This document shows, in pieces, positions 28,656 through 37,183 of a stretch of DNA of 64,000 nt. Within the stretch, counting starts at the first letter, position 1; every line of letters begins with the position of its first letter. The stretch spans positions 38,677 through 102,676 of the forward strand of contig CAWIUF010000008.1 in assembly GCA_963839095.1 (NCBI GenBank), given 5' to 3'. The position numbers were made by a program, and so were the translations under genes. The stretch is from Palsa-504 sp963839095. Lineage in GTDB: Bacteria > Actinomycetota > Actinomycetes > Streptosporangiales > Streptosporangiaceae. The notes under the pieces were generated by a model. It saw only the letters and a list, made by a program, of their open reading frames with translations. It was not told the DNA's origin and ran no database searches.

Positions 28656-28698
28656 GAGCCTATTGTCCCCTGCCTGGCCGCCTGGCGCCGGATTCAGC

Positions 28699-29517
28699 TC
28701 ACGCGTCGCGGCGGGCCAGGGCCCAGCCGCCGGCCGCCAGCGCGATGACCGCGTAGCCGCACAGCACGGCGAAGCCGGCCCCGGGGGCCAGGCTGTGCGC
28801 CACCGGCTTGACCGCGGTCAGCGAGTTCTCGGCGATCAGCATCGGCATGAACTGGCCGACCGAGTTCTGGATCGAGGTGCCCAGCGGCAGCAGGATCAGC
28901 GGGAGCGCGAACAAGATCCCCACCACGGCCGAGATGGCACCCGCGGTGTGCCTGATGGCGGCGCCCAGGCCCACGGCGATAAGCGCGACCAGCGCCGGGT
29001 ACGCGCCGGCCATGAGCACCGCGCGCAGCACGCCGGGCTGGCCGAGGGTGGCGTGCGGGGCGGGCGAGCGCAGCACCGCCTCGCCGACGGCGAAGGCGCC
29101 GAACGCGAAGAGCTCCCCGATCGCCAGCGTCACCGCGCCGGTCACGGCGGCCTTGGCCGCGAGCAGCAGCGGCCGGCTGGGCACCGCGGCCAGGGTGGCA
29201 CGGATCATCCCGGACGAGAACTCGGAGGTGATCACCAGCGCGCCGAGCACGCCGAACGCCAGCTGGCCGATGGCCAGGCCGGCGAAGCCCTGCTCGACCG
29301 GGTCGAAGGAGGCGCGGTCGGCGGCGCTCATGGACGCCCAGTGCTCGTGACCGAGCGCCAGGATGGCCAGGCCGATCATGGCGGCCCCGAAGACGAGGCC
29401 GATCCACGTGGTCGAGCGGACGCTGCGCAGCTTGAGCCACTCCATCTGGGCGGCGGAGCGGAACCCGTAGCCGGGCGCGGTCCTGGCCGCGCCGCGGGTC
29501 AGCGTGGCGGTGGTCAT
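28699..29517 (-). CDS. ABC-2 type transporter permease
   Basis: About 272 residues with six membrane segments, for example WIGLVFGAAMIGLAILALGH, GLAIGQLAFGVLGALVI, LVALIAVGLGAAI and FAVLCGYAVIALAAGGWAL. The helical block TSEFSSGMIRATLAAVPSR is a hallmark of BcrB/NatB-like permeases. The start ATG 29517 overlaps the end of the ATPase gene. Likely exports a peptide antibiotic, lipid or ion; substrate unknown. Confidence 0.9.
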   Translation of the reverse strand: MTTATLTRGAARTAPGYGFRSAAQMEWLKLRSVRSTTWIGLVFGAAMIGLAILALGHEHWASMSAADRASFDPVEQGFAGLAIGQLAFGVLGALVITSEFSSGMIRATLAAVPSRPLLLAAKAAVTGAVTLAIGELFAFGAFAVGEAVLRSPAPHATLGQPGVLRAVLMAGAYPALVALIAVGLGAAIRHTAGAISAVVGILFALPLILLPLGTSIQNSVGQFMPMLIAENSLTAVKPVAHSLAPGAGFAVLCGYAVIALAAGGWALARRDA

Positions 29518-30257
29518 GAGGGGCTCCCCTGGTACGAGAGGTTGCTGGCGGAGTACTCGGTGCTGCCCTCGGTGAGCGCGAAGAACGCCTCCTCGAGGGA
29601 GTGACCGCGGGCGGACAGCTCCGCCACGGTGGTCTGGGCGAGCAGGCGGCCCTGCCCGATGACGATGAGGTGGTCGGCGGTCTGCGCGACCTCGCTGATC
29701 AGGTGGCTGGAGACCAGCACGGTGCGGCCCTGCGCGGCCAGGTTCTTCAGCAGGTTCCTGATCCACCGGATGCCTTCGGGGTCCAGGCCGTTGACCGGCT
29801 CGTCGAGCAGCAGCACGGCCGGGTCGCCGAGCAGCGCGGCGGCGATGCCGAGCCGCTGGGACATGCCCAGGGAGAACTTGCCCGCGCGCCGGTCGGCCGC
29901 GGACTCCATGCCGGTGATCTCGAGCACGTCGCTGACCCGGCGGCGCGGGATGCGGTTGCTGGCGGCCAGCGCGGTCAGGTGGGCGCGGGCGGTGCGGCCC
30001 GGGTGGAACGCCCGCGCCTCCAGGAGCGCGCCGACCTCCCGCAGCGGGCTGCGCAGGTCACGGTAGTCCCGCCCGCTGATCCGCACGGTGCCGTCGTCCG
30101 GCCGGTCCAGGCCGAGCATCATCCGCATCGTGGTGGACTTGCCGGCCCCGTTCGGTCCCAGGAACCCCGTCACCGTGCCCGGCCTGACGTCGAAGCTGAG
30201 GTGATCCACGGCGATGGTAGGGCCGTAGCGCTTGACCAGGCCGCGTGCCTCGATCAT
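29514..30257 (-). CDS. ABC transporter ATP-binding protein, BcrA/CcmA-like
   Basis: The 247-residue ATPase has Walker A GPNGAGKSTTMRMML, the signature FSLGMSQRLGIAAAL, Walker B AVLLLDEPVNGLDPEG and the H-loop VLVSSHLISEV. It is the first gene of a four-gene run: ATPase, permease, kinase, response regulator. Such sets often defend against envelope-active antibiotics. Divergent from the flavin monooxygenase gene. Confidence 0.93.
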   Translation of the reverse strand: MIEARGLVKRYGPTIAVDHLSFDVRPGTVTGFLGPNGAGKSTTMRMMLGLDRPDDGTVRISGRDYRDLRSPLREVGALLEARAFHPGRTARAHLTALAASNRIPRRRVSDVLEITGMESAADRRAGKFSLGMSQRLGIAAALLGDPAVLLLDEPVNGLDPEGIRWIRNLLKNLAAQGRTVLVSSHLISEVAQTADHLIVIGQGRLLAQTTVAELSARGHSLEEAFFALTEGSTEYSASNLSYQGSPS

Positions 30258-30412
30258 GAGAAACCCTCCGTTAGTGTGTCGCAGCGGGCCCGGCCCCCGA
30301 AAGGCGGGCGCGCCTGGATGTGCCTGCCGTTGACGCTACGGATCCTGGCCGCGGCGCAGAACGCGGTCAGCACCCGTCTTCGGGGTGGGGTTTCCCCCCG
30401 TACGCTGATCCG

Positions 30413-31708
30413 GTGCGCGTGATCGTCGCGGGCGCGGGCATCGGCGGGCTGTCGGCCGCGCTCTCCCTGCACGCCGCCGGGATCGGCGCGGTCGTGATCG
30501 ACCCGGCGGCCTCGCTGCGGCCCCTCGGCGTGGGCATCAACCTGATGCCGCACGCGGTCCGCGAGCTGACCGAGCTCGGCCTCGGCGGCGAGCTGGCGGC
30601 GGCCGGGCTGCCGACCGCGGAGATGGTGCACTTCGACCGGCACGGCAACCGGATCTGGGGCTTCGCCAGCGGCCGCGGCGTCGGCTACCGGTGGCCGCAG
30701 TACTCGATCCACCGCGGCGAGCTGCAGATGATCCTGCTCGCGGCGGTGCGGGCCCGGCTCGGGCCGGACGCGGTGCGCACCGGGACGGCCTTCGCCTCGT
30801 TCGCCGAGTCACCGTCCGGGGTGCGGGTGCGGGTCCGTGACCGGGCCAGCGGGACCTTCTCCGTGCTGCGGGGCGACGTGCTGGTCGGCGCGGACGGGCT
30901 GTACTCCGGCGTCCGCGCCCAGCTGCACCCGGGGGAGCCGCCGCCGCGCTGGGGCGGCATCATGATGTGGCGCGGGATGACGGAGGGCGTGCCGTTCCTG
31001 ACCGGTCGCACGGTGGCGATCGCGGGCACCAACGCGGCGCTGAAGTTCGTCGCCTACCCGATCTCCCGGCGGGCCGAACAGGGCGGCCGGGCGCTGATCA
31101 ACTGGGTCGCCGAGGCCGCGCTGCCCGCGGTCGCCCTCGACCGGGACGCCCGCCTCCGGGCCGACTGGAACCGGGCCGGGCGGGCGCGGGACGTGCTGCC
31201 GGGGTTCGCGGACTGGCGGCTCGGCTGGCTGGACGTGCCCGCGCTGATCACCGGGGCGCCGCGGATCCTGGAGTACCCGATGGTGGATCGCGACCCGCTG
31301 CCGTCCTGGGGCGCCGGCCGGGTCACGCTGCTCGGCGACGCGGCCCACCCGATGTACCCGGTCGGGGCCAACGGCGGCTCCCAGGCGGTGCTCGACGCCC
31401 GGGTGCTCGCCTGGTGGCTGGCCCGCGCCCGGGCGGCGGGCGGCGGGCTCGCCGACGGCCTGGCCGCCTACGAGGCGGCCCGCCGCGAGACCGTCAACGC
31501 GATCGTGCTGGCCTGCCGCGACATGCCGGCCGACCGGCTGCTGGAGACGGTGAGCAGGCGGGCGCCGGACGGGTTCGGCCGGATAGAGGAGGTGCTGAGC
31601 GCGGCCGAGCTCGCCGCGTTCGACGACGCCTACCGGGCCACCACGCTGCCCGACGTGGCCGCGCTCAACTCCCGTCCGTCGCTGACCCCTACCAGTGGTG
31701 CGTCGTAG
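30413..31708 (+). CDS. FAD-dependent aromatic-type monooxygenase
   Basis: A 431-residue group A flavoprotein hydroxylase. The dinucleotide fold is VIVAGAGIGGLSAALSLHAAG, the NADPH/FAD motif is DVLVGADGLYSGVRAQ, and the FAD ribityl site is LLGDAAHPMYPVGANGGSQA. These enzymes hydroxylate aromatic rings using NAD(P)H and oxygen, similar to salicylate or 6-hydroxynicotinate hydroxylases. Start is GTG 30413, immediately before VRVIVAGAG. Stand-alone; substrate not inferable. Its end overlaps the convergent AIM24 gene by 20 bases. Confidence 0.9.
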   Translation: MRVIVAGAGIGGLSAALSLHAAGIGAVVIDPAASLRPLGVGINLMPHAVRELTELGLGGELAAAGLPTAEMVHFDRHGNRIWGFASGRGVGYRWPQYSIHRGELQMILLAAVRARLGPDAVRTGTAFASFAESPSGVRVRVRDRASGTFSVLRGDVLVGADGLYSGVRAQLHPGEPPPRWGGIMMWRGMTEGVPFLTGRTVAIAGTNAALKFVAYPISRRAEQGGRALINWVAEAALPAVALDRDARLRADWNRAGRARDVLPGFADWRLGWLDVPALITGAPRILEYPMVDRDPLPSWGAGRVTLLGDAAHPMYPVGANGGSQAVLDARVLAWWLARARAAGGGLADGLAAYEAARRETVNAIVLACRDMPADRLLETVSRRAPDGFGRIEEVLSAAELAAFDDAYRATTLPDVAALNSRPSLTPTSGAS

Positions 31709-32573
31709 CGTAAGAGTGGTTGACGATGACCTCGGTGTCCTCGGGCGGCTGGTAGACCGACTGCACCGCGACCCGGCCGGGGCCCCACAGCCGGAGCCAG
31801 ATGCTGCGGTAACTCCACGAGCTGCGCCAGAACGCGAAGCCCATGCTCCGCGGGTACTCCAGGTGCAGCGCCATCTTCACCGACACGTCCCGGTACAGCA
31901 GCGCGCTCGGCTGGATCAGCAGGGTCTGGCCTGGCTGCAGGTCCCGGATGAAGACGTTGCCCGGCGCGTGCAGCAGCAGCAGGCCAGGGGCATCGTGCGC
32001 GCCGAACGTGTCCCCGAACTGCCCCATCGGGTAGTGCATCTCCCGGTCGTCGGAATCCTGGCCGGTCTCGTACCAGACGTTCGTCGGGTGCCAGTCGTAC
32101 TTGATGTTGCCGGTGGCACACAGGAAGCGGTGCTCGCGGACCCAGATCTGCTGGCCGTGCTGCATCGGCAGCGCCACGACCTCGCCCGCGTGGTTGTCGG
32201 ACAGCGCCAGGTGGCCCGGGCCGCGGCCTTCCACCATGACCAGGGGCATCCCGGCCATCTTGCGGTTCCACACGCCCTTCATCGGCATGTTGGACAGCCG
32301 GGTCTGCGGCTCGGTCCACAGCAGCGTGTGGTGGGAGAAGTAGATCCAGTCCTCGGACGCGAGGGTGAACTCGGCGGTCGGGACGGTGGTGCCCTCGATC
32401 TGGACGTGGGACTGGCCGAACTGGAGCCGGGCCATGTCCCTGATCGGCGGCTGCGCGACCCAGCCGGAGTCGCTGACCACGGACCGGATGTCGACCGGCG
32501 CGCCGCACAGCGGGCAGGTGGGCGCGTTCGGGTCACTCGGCTGCCGGCAGTAGCGGCAGATGTAAGCATTCAT
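31689..32573 (-). CDS. AIM24 family protein with N-terminal zinc ribbon (1)
   Basis: A 294-residue protein. The first 30 residues form a zinc ribbon (CRYCRQP ... CPLCGAP). The rest is the beta-rich AIM24 fold: HHTLLWTEPQTRLSNMPMKG, FCATGNIKYDWHPTNVWYE, DAPGLLLLHAPGNVFIRDL. AIM24 proteins are named from a yeast mitochondrial protein; bacterial function is unknown. A paralogue lies nine bases upstream and an SPFH protein with the same ribbons is divergent, so the three probably act together, perhaps at the membrane. Confidence 0.87.
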   Translation of the reverse strand: MNAYICRYCRQPSDPNAPTCPLCGAPVDIRSVVSDSGWVAQPPIRDMARLQFGQSHVQIEGTTVPTAEFTLASEDWIYFSHHTLLWTEPQTRLSNMPMKGVWNRKMAGMPLVMVEGRGPGHLALSDNHAGEVVALPMQHGQQIWVREHRFLCATGNIKYDWHPTNVWYETGQDSDDREMHYPMGQFGDTFGAHDAPGLLLLHAPGNVFIRDLQPGQTLLIQPSALLYRDVSVKMALHLEYPRSMGFAFWRSSWSYRSIWLRLWGPGRVAVQSVYQPPEDTEVIVNHSYATTHHW

Positions 32574-32581
32574 CGGCAGCC

Positions 32582-33379
32582 CTACTCGGCGTGGTGGTGG
32601 ACGTACATCGACTGGATGCCGACCCGGCCGGGGCCGGTCATCTCGGCCAGGTACATGCCGTGCCGCAGCATGCCGGTCTTGAGCGGCATCTGCACCGCCT
32701 GCATCTGCACGGTGGAGTCCTTGTACAAAAAGCCGCCCGGCTCGACCAGGATCTTCTCGCCCGGCCGCAGTGTCCGCTCGAGCACGTCCCCGTTCCCGTG
32801 CAGCATCAGCATGCCCGGGTAGCCGGCCGTGACGAACCGGTCCATGTACATGCCGCTGCCGCCGTGCAGCAGGTTGACCAGGCCCTTGATCCGGATGAAG
32901 GAGTACTGGACGCTGTGCGAGGCGACCAGGAAGGCGTGCTCGCGGACGTCCATCTCCATGCCGGGGTGCAGCGGCAGCACCACCATCTCGCCGGGCGCGT
33001 TGCGGGAGAACGCGATGCGGCCCGGGCCGTTGGCCACGGTCACGATGTGCGGCATGCCGCCCAGCGACCGCTTCAGCCCGCCGCCGGTGTTCAGCGACGA
33101 GAGCGGGACCGTCTCGTCCTTCCACAGCAGCACGTGGTGCTCGAAGTAGACGCCGTCCTGCGGGTGCAGGTTGAGCTCGGCTACCGGGACGAGCTCGCCC
33201 TCGACCTGGCAGGTGCTGCCGGAGAACCGGAACTCGGTCATGTCCCGCAGCCGGGGCGCCTCGCGCCAGCCGGAGTCACTGACCTTGTTCTTCTGGTCGA
33301 GGGGGGCGCCGCACGTCTGGCAGCTGGTGCTCCCGGGCTGGTTCTGAGCCTGGCACCACTGGCACTGAATCAATTCCAC
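32582..33379 (-). CDS. AIM24 family protein with N-terminal zinc ribbon (2)
   Basis: A 265-residue paralogue of the following gene with the same layout: ribbon CQWCQAQ ... CQTCGAP, then KVSDSGWREAPRLRDMTEF, HHVLLWKDETVPLSSLNTGG and PGMLMLHGNGDVLERTLRPG. The shared SDSGW block after the ribbon is kept in both copies. First gene of the pair; 73 bases separate it from the divergent SPFH gene. Confidence 0.88.
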   Translation of the reverse strand: MELIQCQWCQAQNQPGSTSCQTCGAPLDQKNKVSDSGWREAPRLRDMTEFRFSGSTCQVEGELVPVAELNLHPQDGVYFEHHVLLWKDETVPLSSLNTGGGLKRSLGGMPHIVTVANGPGRIAFSRNAPGEMVVLPLHPGMEMDVREHAFLVASHSVQYSFIRIKGLVNLLHGGSGMYMDRFVTAGYPGMLMLHGNGDVLERTLRPGEKILVEPGGFLYKDSTVQMQAVQMPLKTGMLRHGMYLAEMTGPGRVGIQSMYVHHHAE

Positions 33380-33452
33380 GCTGGGAAGATAGCAGGTAAA
33401 GACCTATGACAACGCCTTCTGCCGCAATCGGGAGACCCGGTATGGTTCTTGC

Positions 33453-34582
33453 ATGGCACTGCTCGGGCGCGAATTCATCGCCGTACCTGACGACCGCAAA
33501 GGTCAGATCGTCTTCAAATGGCCGGACATCACCATCCGCCGCTTCACCCGCGCGATCGTCAACGCGGACGAGATGGCGATGTTCGTCAACACGGGCCAGG
33601 TCGTGCAGACCCTCGGCCCCGGCCGGCACCAGATCGACGCGAACGAGCTTCCCGGCCTCGGCGCGGTCATCGACACCATCACCGGCGGGAACGCGTACCG
33701 CGCGGAGCTGTACTTCGTCGGCACCCGCGAGTACACCGGCTTCAAGTTCGGCGGCCGCGTCGATGACGTGCAGGACCCGCGGACCGGCCTGGTCGTGACG
33801 CTGCGGGTGTTCGGCGACTACGCGCTGCGGGTGGCGGACCCGGTCCGGCTGGTGACCAACCTGACCTCCACCGTCGACGTCACCGACAACGAGCGGATCG
33901 CCGGCTGGGTCAGCGACCAGGTGCTGAAGGTGCTGCGCACCCACGTCACCACCCAGATCATCCGCAACGGGTGGCCGATCCTGGGCCTGATGGCGTACTC
34001 GGCCGAGATCGAGCAGAACACCATCGAGGCCGCCAACGGCCAGCTCGCCGCCTACGGCGTCCAGCTGACCCGGATGGGCAACTTCGACGTCAACCTCTCC
34101 CCCGAGGACGAGAAGCAGCTCAAGCAGCTGGCCAAGGACACGAGCTACTCCCAGCTGGCCGGCGGCTTCCAGAACTACGCGGCGGGCGAGATGGCGCTGG
34201 GCGCGGGCCAGGGCATGGCCCAGGGCGGCGCCGGGGTGGACGGGGCATTCCTCGGGGCCGGGTTCGGCCTGGCCAGCGCGTTCGGTGCCCAGCAGGCGCA
34301 GGCTCAGCAGGCTCAGGCGGCCCAGCAGGCGGCGCAGCAGCACGGCGTGCCGCCGGCCAGGGTGGCCCGCCGCAGGGTGGCCCGCCGCCGGGCGCCGCGC
34401 CCCAGCAGGCCTCCGGCGCGGTGTGCGCGTCCTGCCAGGCGCCCAACCCGGCCGGGGCGAAGTTCTGCATGGGCTGCGGCCAGCGGATGACGCCGACGGT
34501 CCAGCACTGCACCGAATGCGGGACCGAGCTGCCGGCCGGCGCGCGCTTCTGCTCCGGCTGCGGCACCCAGACCGGCGCCTGA
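33453..34582 (+). CDS. SPFH-domain (virion core protein-like) protein with zinc ribbons
   Basis: The start MALLGREFIAVPDDRKGQIV is typical of the YdjI/virion core protein family, an SPFH relative that forms membrane-associated rings. The SPFH core runs to about residue 230. A Gln/Ala-rich linker (QQAQAQQAQAAQQAAQQ) follows and the frame breaks near 34355. The C-terminus has two ribbons, CASCQAPNPAGAKFCMGCG and CTECGTELPAGARFCSGCG. The ribbons match those on the two divergent AIM24 proteins, so they could share a binding partner. Function unknown. Confidence 0.85.
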
Positions 34583-34606
34583 CCGGTACCGGGCCCGGCG
34601 ACCTCA

Positions 34607-36208
34607 TCAGTCCCAGGCGGGCTCGGTGGCCTCGCGGACGGTGCCGTCGGCGGTGAAGATCAGGAACCGCTCGAACGAGCGGGCGAACCAGCGGTCGTGG
34701 GTGACCGCGAGCACGGTGCCCTGGTAGGACTCCAGGCCCAGCTGCAGGGCCTCGGCGCTGGGCAGGTCGAGGTTGTCGGTCGGCTCGTCGAGCAGCAGCA
34801 GCGTCGAGCCGGCCAGCTCGAGCAGCAGGATCTGCAGCCGGGCCTGCTGGCCGCCGGACAAGGTGCCGAACGGCTGCCGGGCGCACGCCTGCAGCTCGTA
34901 CCGGGACAGCACCGCCATCGCCTCGTTGATCAGCCGCGCGTGCTCGGTCATCACGATCTCGAGCGGGGTCCGCCCGGCCAGGTCCGGCCGGGCGTGGGTC
35001 TGGGCGAACAGCCCGGGCACCACCCGGGCGCCCAGCCGCGCCTGGCCCTCGTGCGGCACCTGCTCCCCCGCGAGCAGCCGCAGGAAGGTCGATTTCCCCG
35101 ACCCGTTCGCGCCCAGGACCGCGATCCGGTCGTCAAACCAGATCTCGGTGCCGAACGACCGGGTGTTTCCCGTCAGTACCAGGTTCTCGCAGATCACGGC
35201 GCGCTTGCCGGTCCGCCCGCCGCGCAGCCGCATCCGGACGTTCTGCTCCCGGGGGACCTCCTGCGGCGGCCCCTCGTCCTCGAACCGGCGCAGCCTGGTC
35301 ACCGCGGCCTGGTAGCGGGAGGCCATGCCGTCGTTGTAGGCAGCCTTCTGCCGCAGGGTGCGGACCAGCTCCTTCAGCTTCTCGTGCTCCTCGTCCCAGC
35401 GGCGGCGCAGCTCCTCGAGGCGGCTGATCCGGTCGGCCCGGGCCTGGGCGTAGCTGCCGAAGCCGCCGCCGTGCACCCAGACGTTCCGGTCCTCGACGGT
35501 CACGATGCGCTGGGCGCAGACGGCCAGCAGCTCCCGGTCGTGGCTGACCAGCAGCACGGTCTTGGGCGTGCTGGCCAGCTGCTGCTCCAGCCAGCGCTTG
35601 CCCGGCACGTCCAGGTAGTTGTCCGGCTCGTCGAGCAGCAGCACCCCGTCGGTGCCGCGCAGCAGCGACTCGAGCACCAGCCGCTTGCACTCGCCGCCGG
35701 ACAGCGTGCTCACGTCCCGCCAGCGGCACTCGTCGTACGGGATGCCGAGCGCGGCCACGGTACAGGCGTCCCAGTGCACCTCGGCCTCGTAGCCGCCGGC
35801 CTCGCCCCATTCGGCCAGGGCGGCCGCATAGCGCAGCTGGGCGCGCTCGTCGTCCCGCTCCATCATGGCCAGCTCGGCCGCGTCCAGCCGCGCCGCGGCC
35901 TCCCGCACCCGCGGCGGGGAGACCGACAGCAGCAGGTCCCGGACCATGGGCGTGAGCTCCTGGCCCTGGTTGGTGCCGATGAACTGGCGCATGACGCCGA
36001 GCCCGCCGCTCGACGCCACCGTGCCCTCCTGCGGCGCCAGGTCCCCGGCCACCATCCGCAGCAGCGTGGTCTTGCCCGCCCCGTTCGGCCCGACCAGGGC
36101 GGCCGTGACGCCCTCGCCGACCCGGAAGCTCACGTCATCGAGCAGCATCCGCCCGTCCGGCAGCACATGGCTGACGTGCCCCACCTCGACATGCCCCCAC
36201 GTGCTCAC
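34607..36208 (-). CDS. ABC-F family ATPase
   Basis: Two ATPase domains without membrane helices: Walker A GPNGAGKTTLLRMVAG and GANGSGKSTFLRLLAG, signatures LSGGECKRLVLESLL and LSGGQQARLQILLLEL, Walker B VLLLDEPDNYLD and LLLLDEPTDNLDL. The linker is rich in charged residues (SRLEELRRRWDEEHEKLKEL). ABC-F proteins bind the ribosome and can relieve stalling or give antibiotic resistance. Start GTG 36208. Frame intact at about 533 residues; shadows on the opposite strand are not genes. Confidence 0.93.
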   Translation of the reverse strand: MSTWGHVEVGHVSHVLPDGRMLLDDVSFRVGEGVTAALVGPNGAGKTTLLRMVAGDLAPQEGTVASSGGLGVMRQFIGTNQGQELTPMVRDLLLSVSPPRVREAAARLDAAELAMMERDDERAQLRYAAALAEWGEAGGYEAEVHWDACTVAALGIPYDECRWRDVSTLSGGECKRLVLESLLRGTDGVLLLDEPDNYLDVPGKRWLEQQLASTPKTVLLVSHDRELLAVCAQRIVTVEDRNVWVHGGGFGSYAQARADRISRLEELRRRWDEEHEKLKELVRTLRQKAAYNDGMASRYQAAVTRLRRFEDEGPPQEVPREQNVRMRLRGGRTGKRAVICENLVLTGNTRSFGTEIWFDDRIAVLGANGSGKSTFLRLLAGEQVPHEGQARLGARVVPGLFAQTHARPDLAGRTPLEIVMTEHARLINEAMAVLSRYELQACARQPFGTLSGGQQARLQILLLELAGSTLLLLDEPTDNLDLPSAEALQLGLESYQGTVLAVTHDRWFARSFERFLIFTADGTVREATEPAWD

Positions 36209-36310
36209 GCCCGGACAATAGCCGCCCGCCGCCCGGGGCGGCAACGCTATTTAGCTGCGTTCCTGTCCCGGGCAGGAATGAAAAGGCGCCCGGGCGGGCT
36301 GTCCGGTGAC

Positions 36311-37147
36311 ATGAGCATCGAACTGGGCACGGTCGGTATCTGGCGGCATCCGTCGGGACTCACCCCCGAGATCGCGGCCGAGGCGGAGGCACTGGGCTAC
36401 GGCGCGATCTGGCTGGGCGGCTCGCCGGACGGGGACCTCGCCGTCGTGGATCCGCTGCTGGACGCGACGGATCACATCGTCGTCGGCACCAGCATCGTCA
36501 ACGTGTGGAAGGACGACGCCGCCACGGTGGCCGCCGCCTGGCACCGCCTGGCCGGCCGGTACCCGGACCGCTTCCTGCTGGGCCTGGGCATCGGGCATCC
36601 CGAGGCCACCCAGGAGTACCAGAAGCCGTACGACAAGCTGGTCAGCTACCTGGACGAACTCGATGAGCTCAAGGTGCCGGCGGCCGGGCGGGCGCTAGCC
36701 GCCCTCGGACCCCGGGTCCTGCGGCTGTCGGCCGAGCGGTCCGCCGGAGCGCTTCCCTACCTGGTCACGCCGGAGCACACGCGCCAGGCGCGGGAGATCC
36801 TGGGCGCCGGGGCGCTGCTGGCCCCGGAGCAGAAGCTGGTGCTCGAGACCGACCCGGAGCGGGCCCGGGCCATCGGCCGCCCGCGCGTGCAGAACCCGTA
36901 CCTGAGCCTGACCAATTATGTCAGCAACCTGCGCCGGCTCGGCTGGACCGACGCTGACCTGGCCGACGGCGGCAGCGACGCGCTGATCGACGCGCTGGCG
37001 GTGCACGGCGACGCGGCCGCGATCGCCGGCGGGGTCACCGCGCACCTGGAGGCGGGCGCCGATCACGTGGCCGTCCAGGTCCTCAATCCCGACCTGATGC
37101 CCGCGCTGCGGGCGCTGGCCGCCCAGCTGGAGCTGGGCCGCCGCTGA
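36311..37147 (+). CDS. LLM class F420-dependent oxidoreductase
   Basis: A luciferase-like TIM barrel of 278 residues: TVGIWRHPSGLTPEIAAEAE, YGAIWLGGSPDGDLAVVDPL, RFLLGLGIGHPEATQEYQKP. The pattern belongs to the TIGR03620 group of F420-linked enzymes frequent in actinomycetes. Start ATG 36311; no strong ribosome site. Substrate unknown. The MocR regulator begins about eight bases after its stop. Confidence 0.88.
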   Translation: MSIELGTVGIWRHPSGLTPEIAAEAEALGYGAIWLGGSPDGDLAVVDPLLDATDHIVVGTSIVNVWKDDAATVAAAWHRLAGRYPDRFLLGLGIGHPEATQEYQKPYDKLVSYLDELDELKVPAAGRALAALGPRVLRLSAERSAGALPYLVTPEHTRQAREILGAGALLAPEQKLVLETDPERARAIGRPRVQNPYLSLTNYVSNLRRLGWTDADLADGGSDALIDALAVHGDAAAIAGGVTAHLEAGADHVAVQVLNPDLMPALRALAAQLELGRR

Positions 37148-37157
37148 CGGTGCCATG

Positions 37158-37183
37158 ATTGGCATTATCATGACAGTGCCAAT
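37158..37183. promoter_or_regulatory. Inverted repeat over the start of the MocR gene
   Basis: ATTGGCA (37158-37164) and TGCCAAT (37177-37183) are exact inverse copies centred at 37170.5, on the ATG at 37170. It is probably the regulator's own operator. Confidence 0.6.

Noticed and set aside
34697..37147. 816-codon open frame on the plus strand
   Set aside because: Its first two thirds are an antisense shadow of the ABC-F gene, with Gly/Pro/Arg/His-rich nonsense protein. Only its last part, from 36311, is the real LLM gene.
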